Source of the DNA: DASQBT01 sp963746955
GTDB taxonomy: Bacteria > Pseudomonadota > Gammaproteobacteria > Burkholderiales > Thiobacillaceae
NCBI GenBank assembly: GCA_963746955.1
Contig: CAVVDR010000027.1
Location: 1 to 64,000 of the forward strand
DNA length: 64,000 nucleotides
Direction of reading: 5' to 3'
A program made the position numbers and the translations under genes. How positions within the stretch are numbered: position 1 is the first letter of the stretch; every line of letters starts with the position of its first letter. This document shows positions 33,116 to 41,665 of this stretch, in pieces. The notes below the pieces were generated by a model. The model was not told where the DNA came from, made no database searches, and saw only the letters and a list, made by a program, of their open reading frames with translations.

Positions 33116-33541
33116 ATGGAACTTGCTTGTCCAACGTGTGCCGCCATCAACCGGGTGCCGGATTCCCGGCTGGCGGATAATCCAAATTGCGGCAAATGCC
33201 ACAACCCGCTTCTCCCCGGCAAACCTGTAGACCTAAACGGCGCCAGCTTTGACGCCTTCATCACGCATTCCGGACTGCCGGTCGTAGTGGATTTCTGGGC
33301 GTCATGGTGTGGTCCGTGCAAAATGATGGCGCCGGTTTTTGCCCAGACCGCCAGTGAACTGGCCACCCGTGCCCGTTTTACAAAAGTGGATACGGAAACC
33401 GAGCAGCAGCTCGCTGCCCGCTACAACATCCGCAGCATTCCCACGCTTGCCATCTTCAAGAACGGGCAGGAGATTGCCCGTCAAGCCGGCGCGATGGATG
33501 CCGCAAATCTCAAGCGCTGGCTGGCCGCACAAGGCGTGTAG
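33116..33541 (+). CDS. trxC: Thioredoxin 2 (TrxC)
   Basis: A 141-residue protein with an N-terminal zinc ribbon (CPTC and CGKC pairs) and a thioredoxin domain with WCGPCK and the cis-proline region IRSIPTLAIFKNG. The zinc ribbon separates TrxC from TrxA. TrxC reduces protein disulfides and is often part of oxidative-stress responses. Confidence 0.95.
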   Translation: MELACPTCAAINRVPDSRLADNPNCGKCHNPLLPGKPVDLNGASFDAFITHSGLPVVVDFWASWCGPCKMMAPVFAQTASELATRARFTKVDTETEQQLAARYNIRSIPTLAIFKNGQEIARQAGAMDAANLKRWLAAQGV

Positions 33542-33581
33542 TCCTCGGTTAGAATGTGGGGCTAACTTAGGAGGGAAATCC

Positions 33582-34049
33582 ATGGCGGAAGAACAGCAAC
33601 CAGCCCAAATGGGCTTTAACATTGAAAAGATCTACGTGAAAGACCTGTCGGTAGAGGTGCCCAATGCTCCCGGCGTCTTTCTGGAACGGGAAACCCCGCA
33701 GATGGATGTACAGCTTCACACCGAGGGTAACGGCATCGGCGAGGATATGTACCAGGTTTCCATCACCGCGACAGTCACGGCAAAAATCAAGGACAAGAAC
33801 CTGTTCCTGGTCGAAATCACCCAGGCCGGCATTTTCCGCATCCATGGCGTGCCGCAAGAGCAGTTGCCCATGGTGTTGGGCATAGGCTGCCCCAACATCG
33901 TCTTCCCCTATCTGCGTGAGGCCATCTCCGACGTGGTCATTCGGGCCGGCTTCCCGCCCTTGTTGCTCAATCCGGTCAATTTCGAGGCTCTGTTCGCGCA
34001 ACAGCAACAGCAGCAAGCTGCACAGCAACCGGCCATCGTCACTCACTGA
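33582..34049 (+). CDS. secB: Protein-export chaperone SecB
   Basis: A 155-residue acidic protein with the SecB core FNIEKIYVKDLSVEVPNAP, YQVSITATVTAK and HGVPQEQLPMVLGIGCPNIV FPYLRE, and a glutamine-rich C-terminus. It keeps preproteins unfolded and passes them to SecA. ATG 33582 has a strong AGGAGGG site. The stop overlaps the next gene. Confidence 0.97.
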   Translation: MAEEQQPAQMGFNIEKIYVKDLSVEVPNAPGVFLERETPQMDVQLHTEGNGIGEDMYQVSITATVTAKIKDKNLFLVEITQAGIFRIHGVPQEQLPMVLGIGCPNIVFPYLREAISDVVIRAGFPPLLLNPVNFEALFAQQQQQQAAQQPAIVTH

Positions 34050-34495
34050 TGCGCGGCTTGCCTGCGGCTTTGGCGCTTGCTCTACAGCTGAGCTGTACGG
34101 TCGCGCGCGCAGGTTTTGACTACGTCACCAGCGGACGCCCGGCCATTCTGTACGATGCGCCCTCAGTGGCGGCCGCCAAGATTACCATCGTTGGAGCCGG
34201 CTATCCGTTGGAAGTGCTGGTGAGAACCGAAGCCTGGTTGAAAGTCCGAGACCACGACGGCGCGCTGCTGTGGATCGAAGCGTCCGCGGCGCAGGGGAAG
34301 CCTGCTGTCATGGTTACATCCACTGCTGCCGACGCGCTGGAAAAGCCCCAACCCGATGCGCCAGCCCGATTCCGGGTCGCCCAGGGCGTGCTGCTGGAAG
34401 TACTTGGCCCTGGCGGCGAGCCAGGGTGGATCAAAGTCCGCCACCCGCAAGGGGGTGAAGCCTATCTCAATCTGCGGGATATCTGGGGCCAATGA
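34049..34495 (+). CDS. Exported bacterial SH3-domain protein
   Basis: A 148-residue protein with a signal peptide (LPAALALALQLSCTVARA) and two SH3b-like repeats (about 25-80 and 95-148): ILYDAPSVAAAKITIVGAGY and VLLEVLGPGGEPGWIKVRHP with YLNLRDIWG. The second ends in a typical G-EAYLN-RD-W pattern. SH3b domains often bind peptidoglycan. It is translationally coupled to secB and to gpsA. Confidence 0.85.
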   Translation: MRGLPAALALALQLSCTVARAGFDYVTSGRPAILYDAPSVAAAKITIVGAGYPLEVLVRTEAWLKVRDHDGALLWIEASAAQGKPAVMVTSTAADALEKPQPDAPARFRVAQGVLLEVLGPGGEPGWIKVRHPQGGEAYLNLRDIWGQ

Positions 34496-35472
34496 AGATC
34501 GCCATTCTTGGCGCGGGTGCCTGGGGCACGGCGTTGGCGATCCATCTCACCCCGCGCCATCAAGTCGCGCTCTGGAGCCGAAATCCGGACCAGGTGGAAC
34601 GCATGTACCGAGAGCGCGAAAACCACCGTTATCTCCCCGGTTGTTCACTGCCCCCCGCACTCACGCTCGAATCGGATCTGTCTTCGGTCTGGCCGGCTGC
34701 AGACCTGTTGATCGTTGCCGTACCCGCGGCCGCGTTCCGCACCATCTTGCAAACGGTCGCGGCTCAAGCCAAGCCACTGATCTGGGTATGCAAAGGTTTG
34801 GAACCGGGGACCGGCAAGTGGCTGGATCAGGTTGCCGAAGAAACCCTCCCCCGCATGCTTCCGCGTGGGGTGCTCTCGGGCCCCAGTTTTGCACAGGAAG
34901 TGGCAGCGGGATTGCCCGCCGCCCTCACACTGGCGAGCCGAGACCGGGACTTTGCCCTACAGATTGCGAGCGAGCTTCACGGTGGCAGCCTGCGCATTTA
35001 CACCAGTGCGGATGTCATCGGCGTGGAAGTGGGGGGTGCGCTAAAGAACGTCATGGCCATTGCCGCCGGCATTTCCGACGGCCTGGGCTTTGGCAACAAT
35101 GCCCGCGCTGCCCTCATCACCCGCGCCGCCGCGGAAATGGCACGCCTGGGCGCTGCCCTGGGCGGCCATGCCGAGACCATCATGGGGCTGACCGGCATGG
35201 GCGACCTGATCCTCACCTGCACCGGCGAACTTTCCCGCAATCGCCAGGTGGGCCTCAAGCTGGCCCAGGGAAAACCCCTGAATGAAATTCTGCGGGAGCT
35301 GGGGCACGTGGCCGAGGGCGTGAACACGGCACGCGAAGCCATGCGCCTCGCCGATCGACTGAGCGTCGACATGCCCATCACCGGCGCTGTCAGGCACATT
35401 CTGTTCGACGGCCTGCCTGCCCGGCAAGCGGTCGAAGACCTGCTCAGCCGCAGCCAGAAGAGCGAGAACTAA
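34492..35472 (+). CDS. gpsA: NAD(P)-dependent glycerol-3-phosphate dehydrogenase
   Basis: A 326-residue enzyme. The NAD-binding GAGAWGTALAIHL, the GPSFAQEVAAGLPAALTLAS region, catalytic Lys in VGGALKNVMAIAAG and GLGFGNNARAALITRA are present. It makes sn-glycerol-3-phosphate for phospholipids. ATG overlaps the preceding stop (ATGA). It ends 4 bases into the convergent trmL gene. Confidence 0.98.
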   Translation: MKIAILGAGAWGTALAIHLTPRHQVALWSRNPDQVERMYRERENHRYLPGCSLPPALTLESDLSSVWPAADLLIVAVPAAAFRTILQTVAAQAKPLIWVCKGLEPGTGKWLDQVAEETLPRMLPRGVLSGPSFAQEVAAGLPAALTLASRDRDFALQIASELHGGSLRIYTSADVIGVEVGGALKNVMAIAAGISDGLGFGNNARAALITRAAAEMARLGAALGGHAETIMGLTGMGDLILTCTGELSRNRQVGLKLAQGKPLNEILRELGHVAEGVNTAREAMRLADRLSVDMPITGAVRHILFDGLPARQAVEDLLSRSQKSEN

Positions 35473-35978
35473 GCTTTGCCCCAGCCAAATCCGTTTTGCC
35501 GCCAGGCTTCATAGACCGCCACGCTGACTGCATTCGACAGGTTCATACTGCGTGAATCATTTTTCATCGGCAGCTTCAATTTCGCTTCCGGCTTGAATTC
35601 CGCCAGCAGTTCGCCCGGCAGGCCCCGAGTCTCCGGCCCAAATAGCAACACGTCGCCCGACTTGAATGAGACTTCACTGTAAAGCCTGGTCGCCTTGGTG
35701 GTGAAGGGCCACCAGTTTCCGGCCTGCAGTGCCTGCTTCACAGCCGTCCAGTTTTCATGCACCGTTACCCTGGCTATATCGTGGTAATCCAGCCCGGCCC
35801 GCAACAGCTGCTTGTCGTCGAGGCGAAACCCCAGCGGCCTGACCAGATGCAGACGGCAGCCGGAGTTGGCCGCAAGCCGGATGAGATTGCCGGTATTGGG
35901 CGGGATCTCTGGCTGGTATAGAACGATTCTGTTGAAATACTCCCGTCTATTTCGAATTAGAGGATGGTAAAATTGCAC
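35469..35978 (-). CDS. trmL: tRNA (cytidine(34)-2'-O)-methyltransferase TrmL, 5' end displaced by IS
   Basis: A SPOUT methyltransferase with IVLYQPEIPPNTGNLIRLAA at its start, LLFGPETRGLP and the knot SRSMNLSNAVSVAVYEAWRQ. It methylates the wobble ribose of tRNA-Leu. The native start codon is not here: ATG-TTT-GAC plus the seven-base target duplicate lie at 37515-37530, beyond the IS element, and codons continue at 35927. The remaining frame can start only at GTG 35978 inside the IS, giving 16-17 foreign residues before IVLYQ. Whether it is still made is unknown. Confidence 0.85.
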   Translation of the reverse strand: MQFYHPLIRNRREYFNRIVLYQPEIPPNTGNLIRLAANSGCRLHLVRPLGFRLDDKQLLRAGLDYHDIARVTVHENWTAVKQALQAGNWWPFTTKATRLYSEVSFKSGDVLLFGPETRGLPGELLAEFKPEAKLKLPMKNDSRSMNLSNAVSVAVYEAWRQNGFGWGKA

Positions 35979-37514
35979 GTGTCGAATGAGTGGAGAGCCT
36001 TGATATGATGGGGTTTCAGACCGATAGCCAGGAACGCCTTTTCTACTCCTTCAACCTCGAAGACCACATTCCCCAGAATCACCTTCTCCGTGGCATTGAT
36101 CGGTATCTTGATCTAAGCAGCCTCCGCGAGCATCTCACCGATCACTACAGTCACACCGGCCGCCCCTCCATTGATCCGGAGCTGATGATTCGGATGCTGG
36201 TCATTGGCTACAGCTTTGGCATCCGTTCCGAGCGACGGTTGTGCGAAGAGGTCCATCTGAATCTGGCCTATCGCTGGTTCTGCCGCCTGGGACTGGAAGA
36301 CAAGGTGGCGGATCATTCCACCTTCTCCAAGAACCGACATGGCCGGTTTCGTGACAGCGGTGCGTTTCGGCACCTGTTCGAGACGGTATTGCGACGCTGT
36401 ATGGAAGAAGGCCTGGTGCGAGGCGAGGGATTCGCCACGGACGCCAGCGTCATCAAGGCCGATGCACAGCGTCAGCGTGCGGTCCCAGGTAAAGAAACGA
36501 TTGACTGGGGCAATCCCGATGAAGCGACACGCCCTGTCAGGGAGTACCTGGCCGCACTGGAAGAAGCGAATCCATCCGATGACCCGCCGAAGTCGATTTC
36601 GCTGACCGACCCCGCGTCGAGTTGGACGGCCGCGCACGGGCCGGCTTATTTCGCTTACTGCACCAATTATCTGATTGATCTGAACGCCGGCATTATTGTT
36701 GACGTCGAAGCCTCTGCGGTGAACAAGATGGCGGAAGCCGAGGCAACCCGGATCATGATCGATCGGGTCGAGGAGCGATTCGACCTCAAGCCCAACCGCC
36801 TGGTGGGGGACACCAACTATGGGTCGGCTGCCATGGTGGGCTGGCTGGTTGAAGAGAAACAGATCGAACCGCATGTGCCTGTGGTCGACAAGTCGGAACG
36901 TGATGACGGCACCTTCTCGCGCAGTGACTTTCAGTGGGATGAAACGGCCAATGAATACCGGTGTCCTGCGGGCCACGTGCTACGCAGCAACTGGCGTCCA
37001 TTCACGAATCCGCGCACGCATGTTACGAAGGCCGACACCATTATCTATCGCTCAAGCCAGTCAGACTGCGAAGCCTGTGCGATGAAAGCCGATTGTTGTC
37101 CGACTACCCCAAGGCGCAACGCCCCTCGCAGCATCCATGAGCCTGCACGCGACGTGGCACGCGCAATCGCGAAGACCGATGCCTACAGACAGTCTCGCAA
37201 CGATCGCAAAAAGGTTGAGATGTTGTTTGCCCACCTCAAGCGCATCCTGAAATTCGATAAGCTTCGACTACGAGGTCCAAGCGGTGTGCAGGATGAGTTT
37301 CTGCTGGCCGCAACGGCACAGAATTTGAGGCGAATGGCCAAATGGCTCACCCCGGTAGCACCGGAAGCAGTGCCAATACTTGCATAAGGGCAGTTCGGAA
37401 CAATAAGACCAATCAATTCCATCCGAAATCTCTGCCCAAAACGAATCGATGATCAGACATCAACAATTAGCCGCGTGGCAGCACAAAAATAAAAGCGAGT
37501 TTTTCAACACAATC
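35928..37514 (+). mobile_element. IS1182-family insertion sequence in trmL
   Basis: The 1587-bp element contains one transposase gene. Its ends carry imperfect inverted repeats: TGTTGAAATACTCCC near the left end and, on the complementary strand, TGTTGAAAAACTCGC near the right end. A 7-bp direct repeat GAACGAT flanks it (35921-35927 and 37515-37521). Removing the element and one repeat restores the trmL start (ATG TTT GAC ATC GTT CTA TAC) with AAGGGAG upstream, which fixes the insertion point. The exact ends relative to the inverted repeats differ by a few bases. Confidence 0.88.
36005..37387 (+). CDS. IS1182-family transposase
   Basis: A 460-residue DDE transposase. The N-terminal domain (LFYSFNLEDHIPQNHLLRGI, RPSIDPELMIRMLVIGYSFG, SERRLCEEVHLNLAYRWFCR) precedes the catalytic core with GFATDASVIKADA, GDTNYGSAAMVGWLVE and the C-terminal ERKKVE-like DRKKVEMLFAHLKRIL that holds the last acidic residue. 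A cysteine cluster (C-ACAMKADCC) is present as in this family. It appears intact, so the element may be recent and active. ATG 36005 is likely; one in-frame start lies five codons upstream. Confidence 0.93.
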   Translation: MMGFQTDSQERLFYSFNLEDHIPQNHLLRGIDRYLDLSSLREHLTDHYSHTGRPSIDPELMIRMLVIGYSFGIRSERRLCEEVHLNLAYRWFCRLGLEDKVADHSTFSKNRHGRFRDSGAFRHLFETVLRRCMEEGLVRGEGFATDASVIKADAQRQRAVPGKETIDWGNPDEATRPVREYLAALEEANPSDDPPKSISLTDPASSWTAAHGPAYFAYCTNYLIDLNAGIIVDVEASAVNKMAEAEATRIMIDRVEERFDLKPNRLVGDTNYGSAAMVGWLVEEKQIEPHVPVVDKSERDDGTFSRSDFQWDETANEYRCPAGHVLRSNWRPFTNPRTHVTKADTIIYRSSQSDCEACAMKADCCPTTPRRNAPRSIHEPARDVARAIAKTDAYRQSRNDRKKVEMLFAHLKRILKFDKLRLRGPSGVQDEFLLAATAQNLRRMAKWLTPVAPEAVPILA

Positions 37515-37530
37515 GAACGATGTCAAACAT
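37515..37530 (-). pseudogene. trmL: Stranded first codons of trmL
   Basis: On the minus strand ATG-TTT-GAC (M-F-D) at 37530-37522 is followed by ATCGTTC, the copy of the target duplication, and then the IS end. AAGGGAG lies about nine bases before the ATG. TrmL proteins normally start M-F/L-x-I-V-L-Y, which matches after excision of the element. Confidence 0.85.
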
Positions 37531-37550
37531 TCAGGCGCTCCCTTAAATCA

Positions 37551-37572
37551 ATTGCAATTGCAATTGCAATCG
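37551..37572. repeat. ATTGCA tandem repeat between trmL and gshA
   Basis: Three ATTGCA units followed by ATCG form overlapping CAATTG palindromes in the 116-bp region between the native trmL start and gshA. It may affect the promoters of both genes, or may simply be a microsatellite. Confidence 0.6.
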
Positions 37573-37646
37573 CACACGCAGCCGGACACCCGCTAAAAAT
37601 TCCGGCGATGCCCTAGAATATCGATATCACCCGAAGATCGCACTCC

Positions 37647-38933
37647 ATGGTTCCTCACCTCACCACCGCGCTTGTCGGCCCGCTTCATGAACTGGAAAAG
37701 CGCATACTCGACGCTCAGCCTGGCATTGAATTCTGGTTCCGCCAGCAGTGGCAGGAGCACGCGGCGCCCTTTTACACGTCCGTCGACATACGCAACGCCG
37801 GATTCAAGCTCGCGCCGGTGGATACCAACCTGTTTCCCGGCGGTTTCAACAACCTGAATCCGGCATTCATGGCCTTGTGCGTCCACGCCGCCATGGCAGC
37901 GGTGGAAAAGATTTGCGTCAACGCCCAGCGGTTGCTGCTGATCCCGGAAAATCACACTCGCAACACCTTCTATCTGCAGAACGTCGCGGTGCTGGCCAGA
38001 ATTCTGCGCCAGACTGGGCTGGTGGTGCGGATCGGCACGCTGATCCCGGAGATCACGCAGCCCACTACCCTGGAATTGCCCGATGGCGGGCGGCTCACCC
38101 TGGAACCCATCATCCGCGATGGCATTCGTATAGGCTTGAAGGATTTCGATCCCTGCGCGGTGCTGCTCAATAATGACTTGTCCGTTGGCGTACCCGAGGT
38201 CCTTAAGGACATTGAACAGACCATCATGCCTCCGCTATACGCGGGCTGGCACATGCGGCGCAAGTCCCGTCACTTTGCGGCCTATGCCCATCTGGCCAGC
38301 GAATTCAGCCGGCTCTTGAACATCGATCCGTGGCTGATCGACCCGTACTTCGAACATTGCGGCCAGATAGACTTTCAGGCGCGCCAGGGGGTAAGTTGTC
38401 TGGCCGACAAGGTCGATGCCATGCTGGACAAGATTCGCGCCAAGTACGAGGAATACAAAATAAACAAGGATCCATTCATCATCGTGAAGGCCGATGCGGG
38501 CACCTATGGCATGGGCATCATGACGGTGAAATCGGCGGAAGACCTGCTGGATCTTAACCGCAAGCAACGCAACAAGATGGCGGTGATCAAGGAAGGTCAG
38601 GAAAACACTCAGGTGCTGATCCAGGAAGGCGTGTATACCTTCGAGAGCATCAACGAAGCCGTGGCCGAGCCGGTGGTCTACATGGTCGATCACTACGTCG
38701 TGGGCGGCTTTTACCGCGTGCACACGGGACGGGGCATCGATGAAAACCTGAACTCGCCGGGCATGCATTTTGTTCCCCTCGCCTTCGAAGCCTCTTGTCA
38801 GTTGCCGGATCGCAGCCTCAATCCGGATGCAACCCCCAACCGGTTCTACGCCTACGGAGTCATCGCCCGGCTGGCGATGCTGGCGGCCAGCATCGAACTG
38901 GACGAAACCTACAGCGAACTGGCGACCGCATGA
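37647..38933 (+). CDS. gshA: Glutamate-cysteine ligase, A. ferrooxidans type
   Basis: A 428-residue protein of the GshA family first described in Acidithiobacillus ferrooxidans, unrelated in sequence to E. coli GshA. Family stretches include YTSVDIRNAGFKLAPVDTNL FPGGFNNL, RLLLIPENHTRNTFYLQNVA, FIIVKADAGTYGMGIMTV and VDHYVVGGFYRVH. It catalyses ATP-dependent formation of gamma-glutamylcysteine, the first step of glutathione synthesis. gshB follows with a 4-bp overlap. Confidence 0.93.
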   Translation: MVPHLTTALVGPLHELEKRILDAQPGIEFWFRQQWQEHAAPFYTSVDIRNAGFKLAPVDTNLFPGGFNNLNPAFMALCVHAAMAAVEKICVNAQRLLLIPENHTRNTFYLQNVAVLARILRQTGLVVRIGTLIPEITQPTTLELPDGGRLTLEPIIRDGIRIGLKDFDPCAVLLNNDLSVGVPEVLKDIEQTIMPPLYAGWHMRRKSRHFAAYAHLASEFSRLLNIDPWLIDPYFEHCGQIDFQARQGVSCLADKVDAMLDKIRAKYEEYKINKDPFIIVKADAGTYGMGIMTVKSAEDLLDLNRKQRNKMAVIKEGQENTQVLIQEGVYTFESINEAVAEPVVYMVDHYVVGGFYRVHTGRGIDENLNSPGMHFVPLAFEASCQLPDRSLNPDATPNRFYAYGVIARLAMLAASIELDETYSELATA

Positions 38934-39862
38934 GGCTGCTGTTCATCGTCGATCCCCTCCCCAGCCTCAAGCATTACAAGGATTCCAGCGTGGCGATGAT
39001 GCGCGCTGCGCACCGCCGGGGCCATGAGGTATGGGCTTGCGAGCAGTCGGAAATCTTCTGCCTGGAAGGCCGGGTCAGCGCCCAGGCGCACAAACTGGAT
39101 ATTTCCCCGGGTCCGGACTGGTATTCCGCCAATCCACCGGAGGAAACCGCCTTGGACGAGTTCGGCGCGGTGCTCATGCGCAAGGACCCGCCGGTCGATG
39201 CGGACTATCTCGCCACCACGCATTTGCTGTCGCTGGCTGAAGTGCAAGGTGCCAGGGTGTACAACCGGCCCGCAAGTCTGCGCGATTTCAACGAGAAGCT
39301 GGCCATTTTCCGCTTTCCGCAATTCATCGCCCCCACCCTGGTCAGCTCGGATGCGCGGCTGATAGGCGATTTCTTTGCCGAACACGGCGACATCATCGTC
39401 AAGCCCCTCCATGGCATGGGGGGCAGCGGCGTGTTTCACCTGCGCCCGGCCGACCCCAACCGCAACAGCATTCTGGAAACCCTGACCCGGCACGGCAGTC
39501 ACGCCATCATGGCGCAGAAGTACCTGCCCGCTATCGCCCAGGGCGACAAGCGGGTACTGCTGATCGACGGCATGGCGGTGCCCCACGCCCTCGCGCGCAT
39601 CCCCCTGGCAGGTGAAACACGCGGCAATCTGGCGGCAGGCGGCCTGGGCGTCGCCCGGCCCTTATCGGAGCGGGACCGGGAGATCGCTGTTGCCGTCGGC
39701 GGGTTTGCAAACGACAGTGGCTTGTTTCTGGTTGGCTTGGACATCATTGGCGACTGCCTCACCGAGATCAATGTCACCAGTCCGACCGGGTTTGTGGAAA
39801 TCACCGCGCAAACCGGCTTCGATGTGGCGGACCAGTTTATCTCCTCCCTCGAACATCAATGA
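38930..39862 (+). CDS. gshB: Glutathione synthetase
   Basis: A 310-residue ATP-grasp enzyme: MRLLFIVDPLPSLKHYKDSS, the MRKDPPVDADYL motif, RPASLRDFNEKLAIFRFPQF, KPLHGMGGSGVFHL and VGLDIIGDCLTEINVTSPTG. It joins glycine to gamma-glutamylcysteine. ATG overlaps the gshA stop (ATGA), so both steps are co-translated. Its stop overlaps apbE. Confidence 0.97.
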   Translation: MRLLFIVDPLPSLKHYKDSSVAMMRAAHRRGHEVWACEQSEIFCLEGRVSAQAHKLDISPGPDWYSANPPEETALDEFGAVLMRKDPPVDADYLATTHLLSLAEVQGARVYNRPASLRDFNEKLAIFRFPQFIAPTLVSSDARLIGDFFAEHGDIIVKPLHGMGGSGVFHLRPADPNRNSILETLTRHGSHAIMAQKYLPAIAQGDKRVLLIDGMAVPHALARIPLAGETRGNLAAGGLGVARPLSERDREIAVAVGGFANDSGLFLVGLDIIGDCLTEINVTSPTGFVEITAQTGFDVADQFISSLEHQ

Positions 39863-40947
39863 GTGAGGCCGCCATCCGGACACAGCCCGCAAGGCGAAAC
39901 GCGATTGCGAAAAACCTGCTGATCTTGCTTTCGCTCTGGCCGCTGTTTGCGGCGTTGTCCGGTTGTGACAAGAGCGAACCCCTGACCCGCGAACAAGCCT
40001 ATGTCTTCGGCACCCTGGTGGAGGTCTCGGTCTATGGGGAGGAGAAGAACAAGGCCGAAGCCGCAACCTCCGCGGTGCTGGCGCGCTTCGATCAGCTGCA
40101 CCACAAGCTGCATGCCTGGCTGCCTTCCGATCTGGAGCGGCTGAATGCCGCGCTCGCCGCGCCGGGCAAACGGGCAACCGTGGATGAAGAGCTGGGCCGC
40201 ATTTTGCAGGATGCAAGCGCCTTTTCAAGCCAGACCGAAGGCTTGTTTAATCCCGCCATCGGCAACCTGATCCGGCTTTGGGGATTTCAGAGTGACACCC
40301 CCTTGCGCGCTGTTCCAGCAGATGCGCTCATTGCGGAACAAGTCAGTCTCAAGCCCGGAATGAATGCCATTCATGTGGAAAATCATCAGGCCTGGAGCGA
40401 CAACCCTGCCGTGCGGCTGGACTTGGGCGGCTATGCCAAGGGTTACGCTTTGGATGAGGCGGCAGATATTCTTAAACGGCAGGGAATCCACGATGCCCTG
40501 ATCAACATAGGCGGCAATGTGCTGGCACTGGGTAGTCACGGAGGCCGGCCATGGCAGGTCGGCATTCAACACCCGCGCCAGCCCGGCGTGATTGCCACCC
40601 TGAATCTGGCCGACGGCGAATCCATCGGCACCTCAGGCGACTACCAGCGCTATTTCGAAGTCGGCGGAAAACGCTATTGCCATTTGATTGATCCACGCAC
40701 CGGCAGGCCAGCGGATGGCATGCAGTCGGTGACGATCGTGGTCGATGGAAAGCGCGCCGGAGTGCGTTCCGACGTGCTGACCAAACCCCTGTTTATTGCG
40801 GGTGTCCGTGATCTGGGGCGGCTGTCAAGAAAACTTCACCTCCCGTTTGTGCTGGCCGTGGATCGCTCTGGACAGATCTGGGTTAGCCGCGACCTGCTGC
40901 CCCGCCTGAAATGGTCGCAAAGCAAACCGCTCTTTCGCACTATCTAA
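39859..40947 (+). CDS. apbE: FAD:protein FMN transferase (ApbE), lipoprotein
   Basis: A 362-residue protein with a lipoprotein signal (LLSLWPLFAALSGCDKS, lipobox LSGC). The ApbE domain shows RLDLGGYAKGYALDEAADIL, INIGGNVLALG and SIGTSGDYQRYFEVGGKRYC HLIDPRTG. It attaches FMN to threonine residues of exported or membrane flavoproteins such as RnfG or NqrC-like subunits; no such target is in the window. It overlaps gshB by 4 bp. Confidence 0.94.
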   Translation: MSEAAIRTQPARRNAIAKNLLILLSLWPLFAALSGCDKSEPLTREQAYVFGTLVEVSVYGEEKNKAEAATSAVLARFDQLHHKLHAWLPSDLERLNAALAAPGKRATVDEELGRILQDASAFSSQTEGLFNPAIGNLIRLWGFQSDTPLRAVPADALIAEQVSLKPGMNAIHVENHQAWSDNPAVRLDLGGYAKGYALDEAADILKRQGIHDALINIGGNVLALGSHGGRPWQVGIQHPRQPGVIATLNLADGESIGTSGDYQRYFEVGGKRYCHLIDPRTGRPADGMQSVTIVVDGKRAGVRSDVLTKPLFIAGVRDLGRLSRKLHLPFVLAVDRSGQIWVSRDLLPRLKWSQSKPLFRTI

Positions 40948-40994
40948 GTCCGGCCCGGCTACAATAGGCCATTATTGTTTCTTCCGCTGCGCTC

Positions 40995-41411
40995 ATGATT
41001 GGAATATTGCTGGTCACCCACGGCACTCTGGGCGATACGCTGATTGATTGCGCAACCCACATTCTTGGTAATCGTCCTGAACAATTGGCATCGATCAGCA
41101 TCCCCGGCCAAGCCTGCCAGGACGACGTCAATGCGGCCATCGATGCCCGCCTGGCCGATCTTGAACAGGGTGAAGGGGTCTTGATCCTGGCTGACATTTT
41201 TGGCGCCACCCCGTGCAACTGCGTGACGCGGGCTCTGACCGCAGGCAAGGTCGAAGGTGTAGCGGGGGTCAACCTGCCCATGCTCATCAAGGTGCTTTCC
41301 TACCGTTACCTTACCCTTCCCGAACTCACCTCCAAGGCGGTGTCGGGTGGCATCGAAGGCATCTTCAATCTCGCGGACCAACTCGACAGCAATGCTTCAG
41401 CAGTCTATTGA
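40995..41411 (+). CDS. PTS EIIA component, mannose type
   Basis: A 138-residue EIIA-Man/fructose-like protein with phosphorylatable His9 (GILLVTHGTLGD) and LILADIFGATPCNCVTRAL. In betaproteobacteria it stands with HPr and EI but without a sugar permease, and serves regulatory phosphotransfer. Its 3' end overlaps the HPr gene by 20 bp. Confidence 0.92.
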   Translation: MIGILLVTHGTLGDTLIDCATHILGNRPEQLASISIPGQACQDDVNAAIDARLADLEQGEGVLILADIFGATPCNCVTRALTAGKVEGVAGVNLPMLIKVLSYRYLTLPELTSKAVSGGIEGIFNLADQLDSNASAVY

Positions 41412-41661
41412 AATTTCCAACAAGCTCGGGATGCACGCCCGTGCCTCAGCCAAGCTGACTCAGACGGCGTCCGGATTCCAGAGCCAGGTCCATCTGAGCC
41501 GCAATGGCCGCAAGGTCAATGCCAAGAGCATCATGGGCGTCATGATGCTGGCCGCGGCGAAGGGCGCCACAGTCGAGATCGAAACCGATGGACCGGATGA
41601 GCAGAGCGCCATGGATGCGTTGATCACCCTGATCAAGAACAACTTCGGCGAGGGGGAGTAG
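41392..41661 (+). CDS. ptsH: Phosphocarrier protein HPr
   Basis: An 89-residue HPr with His15 in NKLGMHARASAKL and the regulatory Ser46 in VNAKSIMGVMML. His15 passes phosphate from EI to EIIA; Ser46 is the target of HPr kinase where that enzyme exists. ATG 41392 lies inside the end of the EIIA gene. Confidence 0.95.
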   Translation: MLQQSIEISNKLGMHARASAKLTQTASGFQSQVHLSRNGRKVNAKSIMGVMMLAAAKGATVEIETDGPDEQSAMDALITLIKNNFGEGE

Positions 41662-41665
41662 GCAC

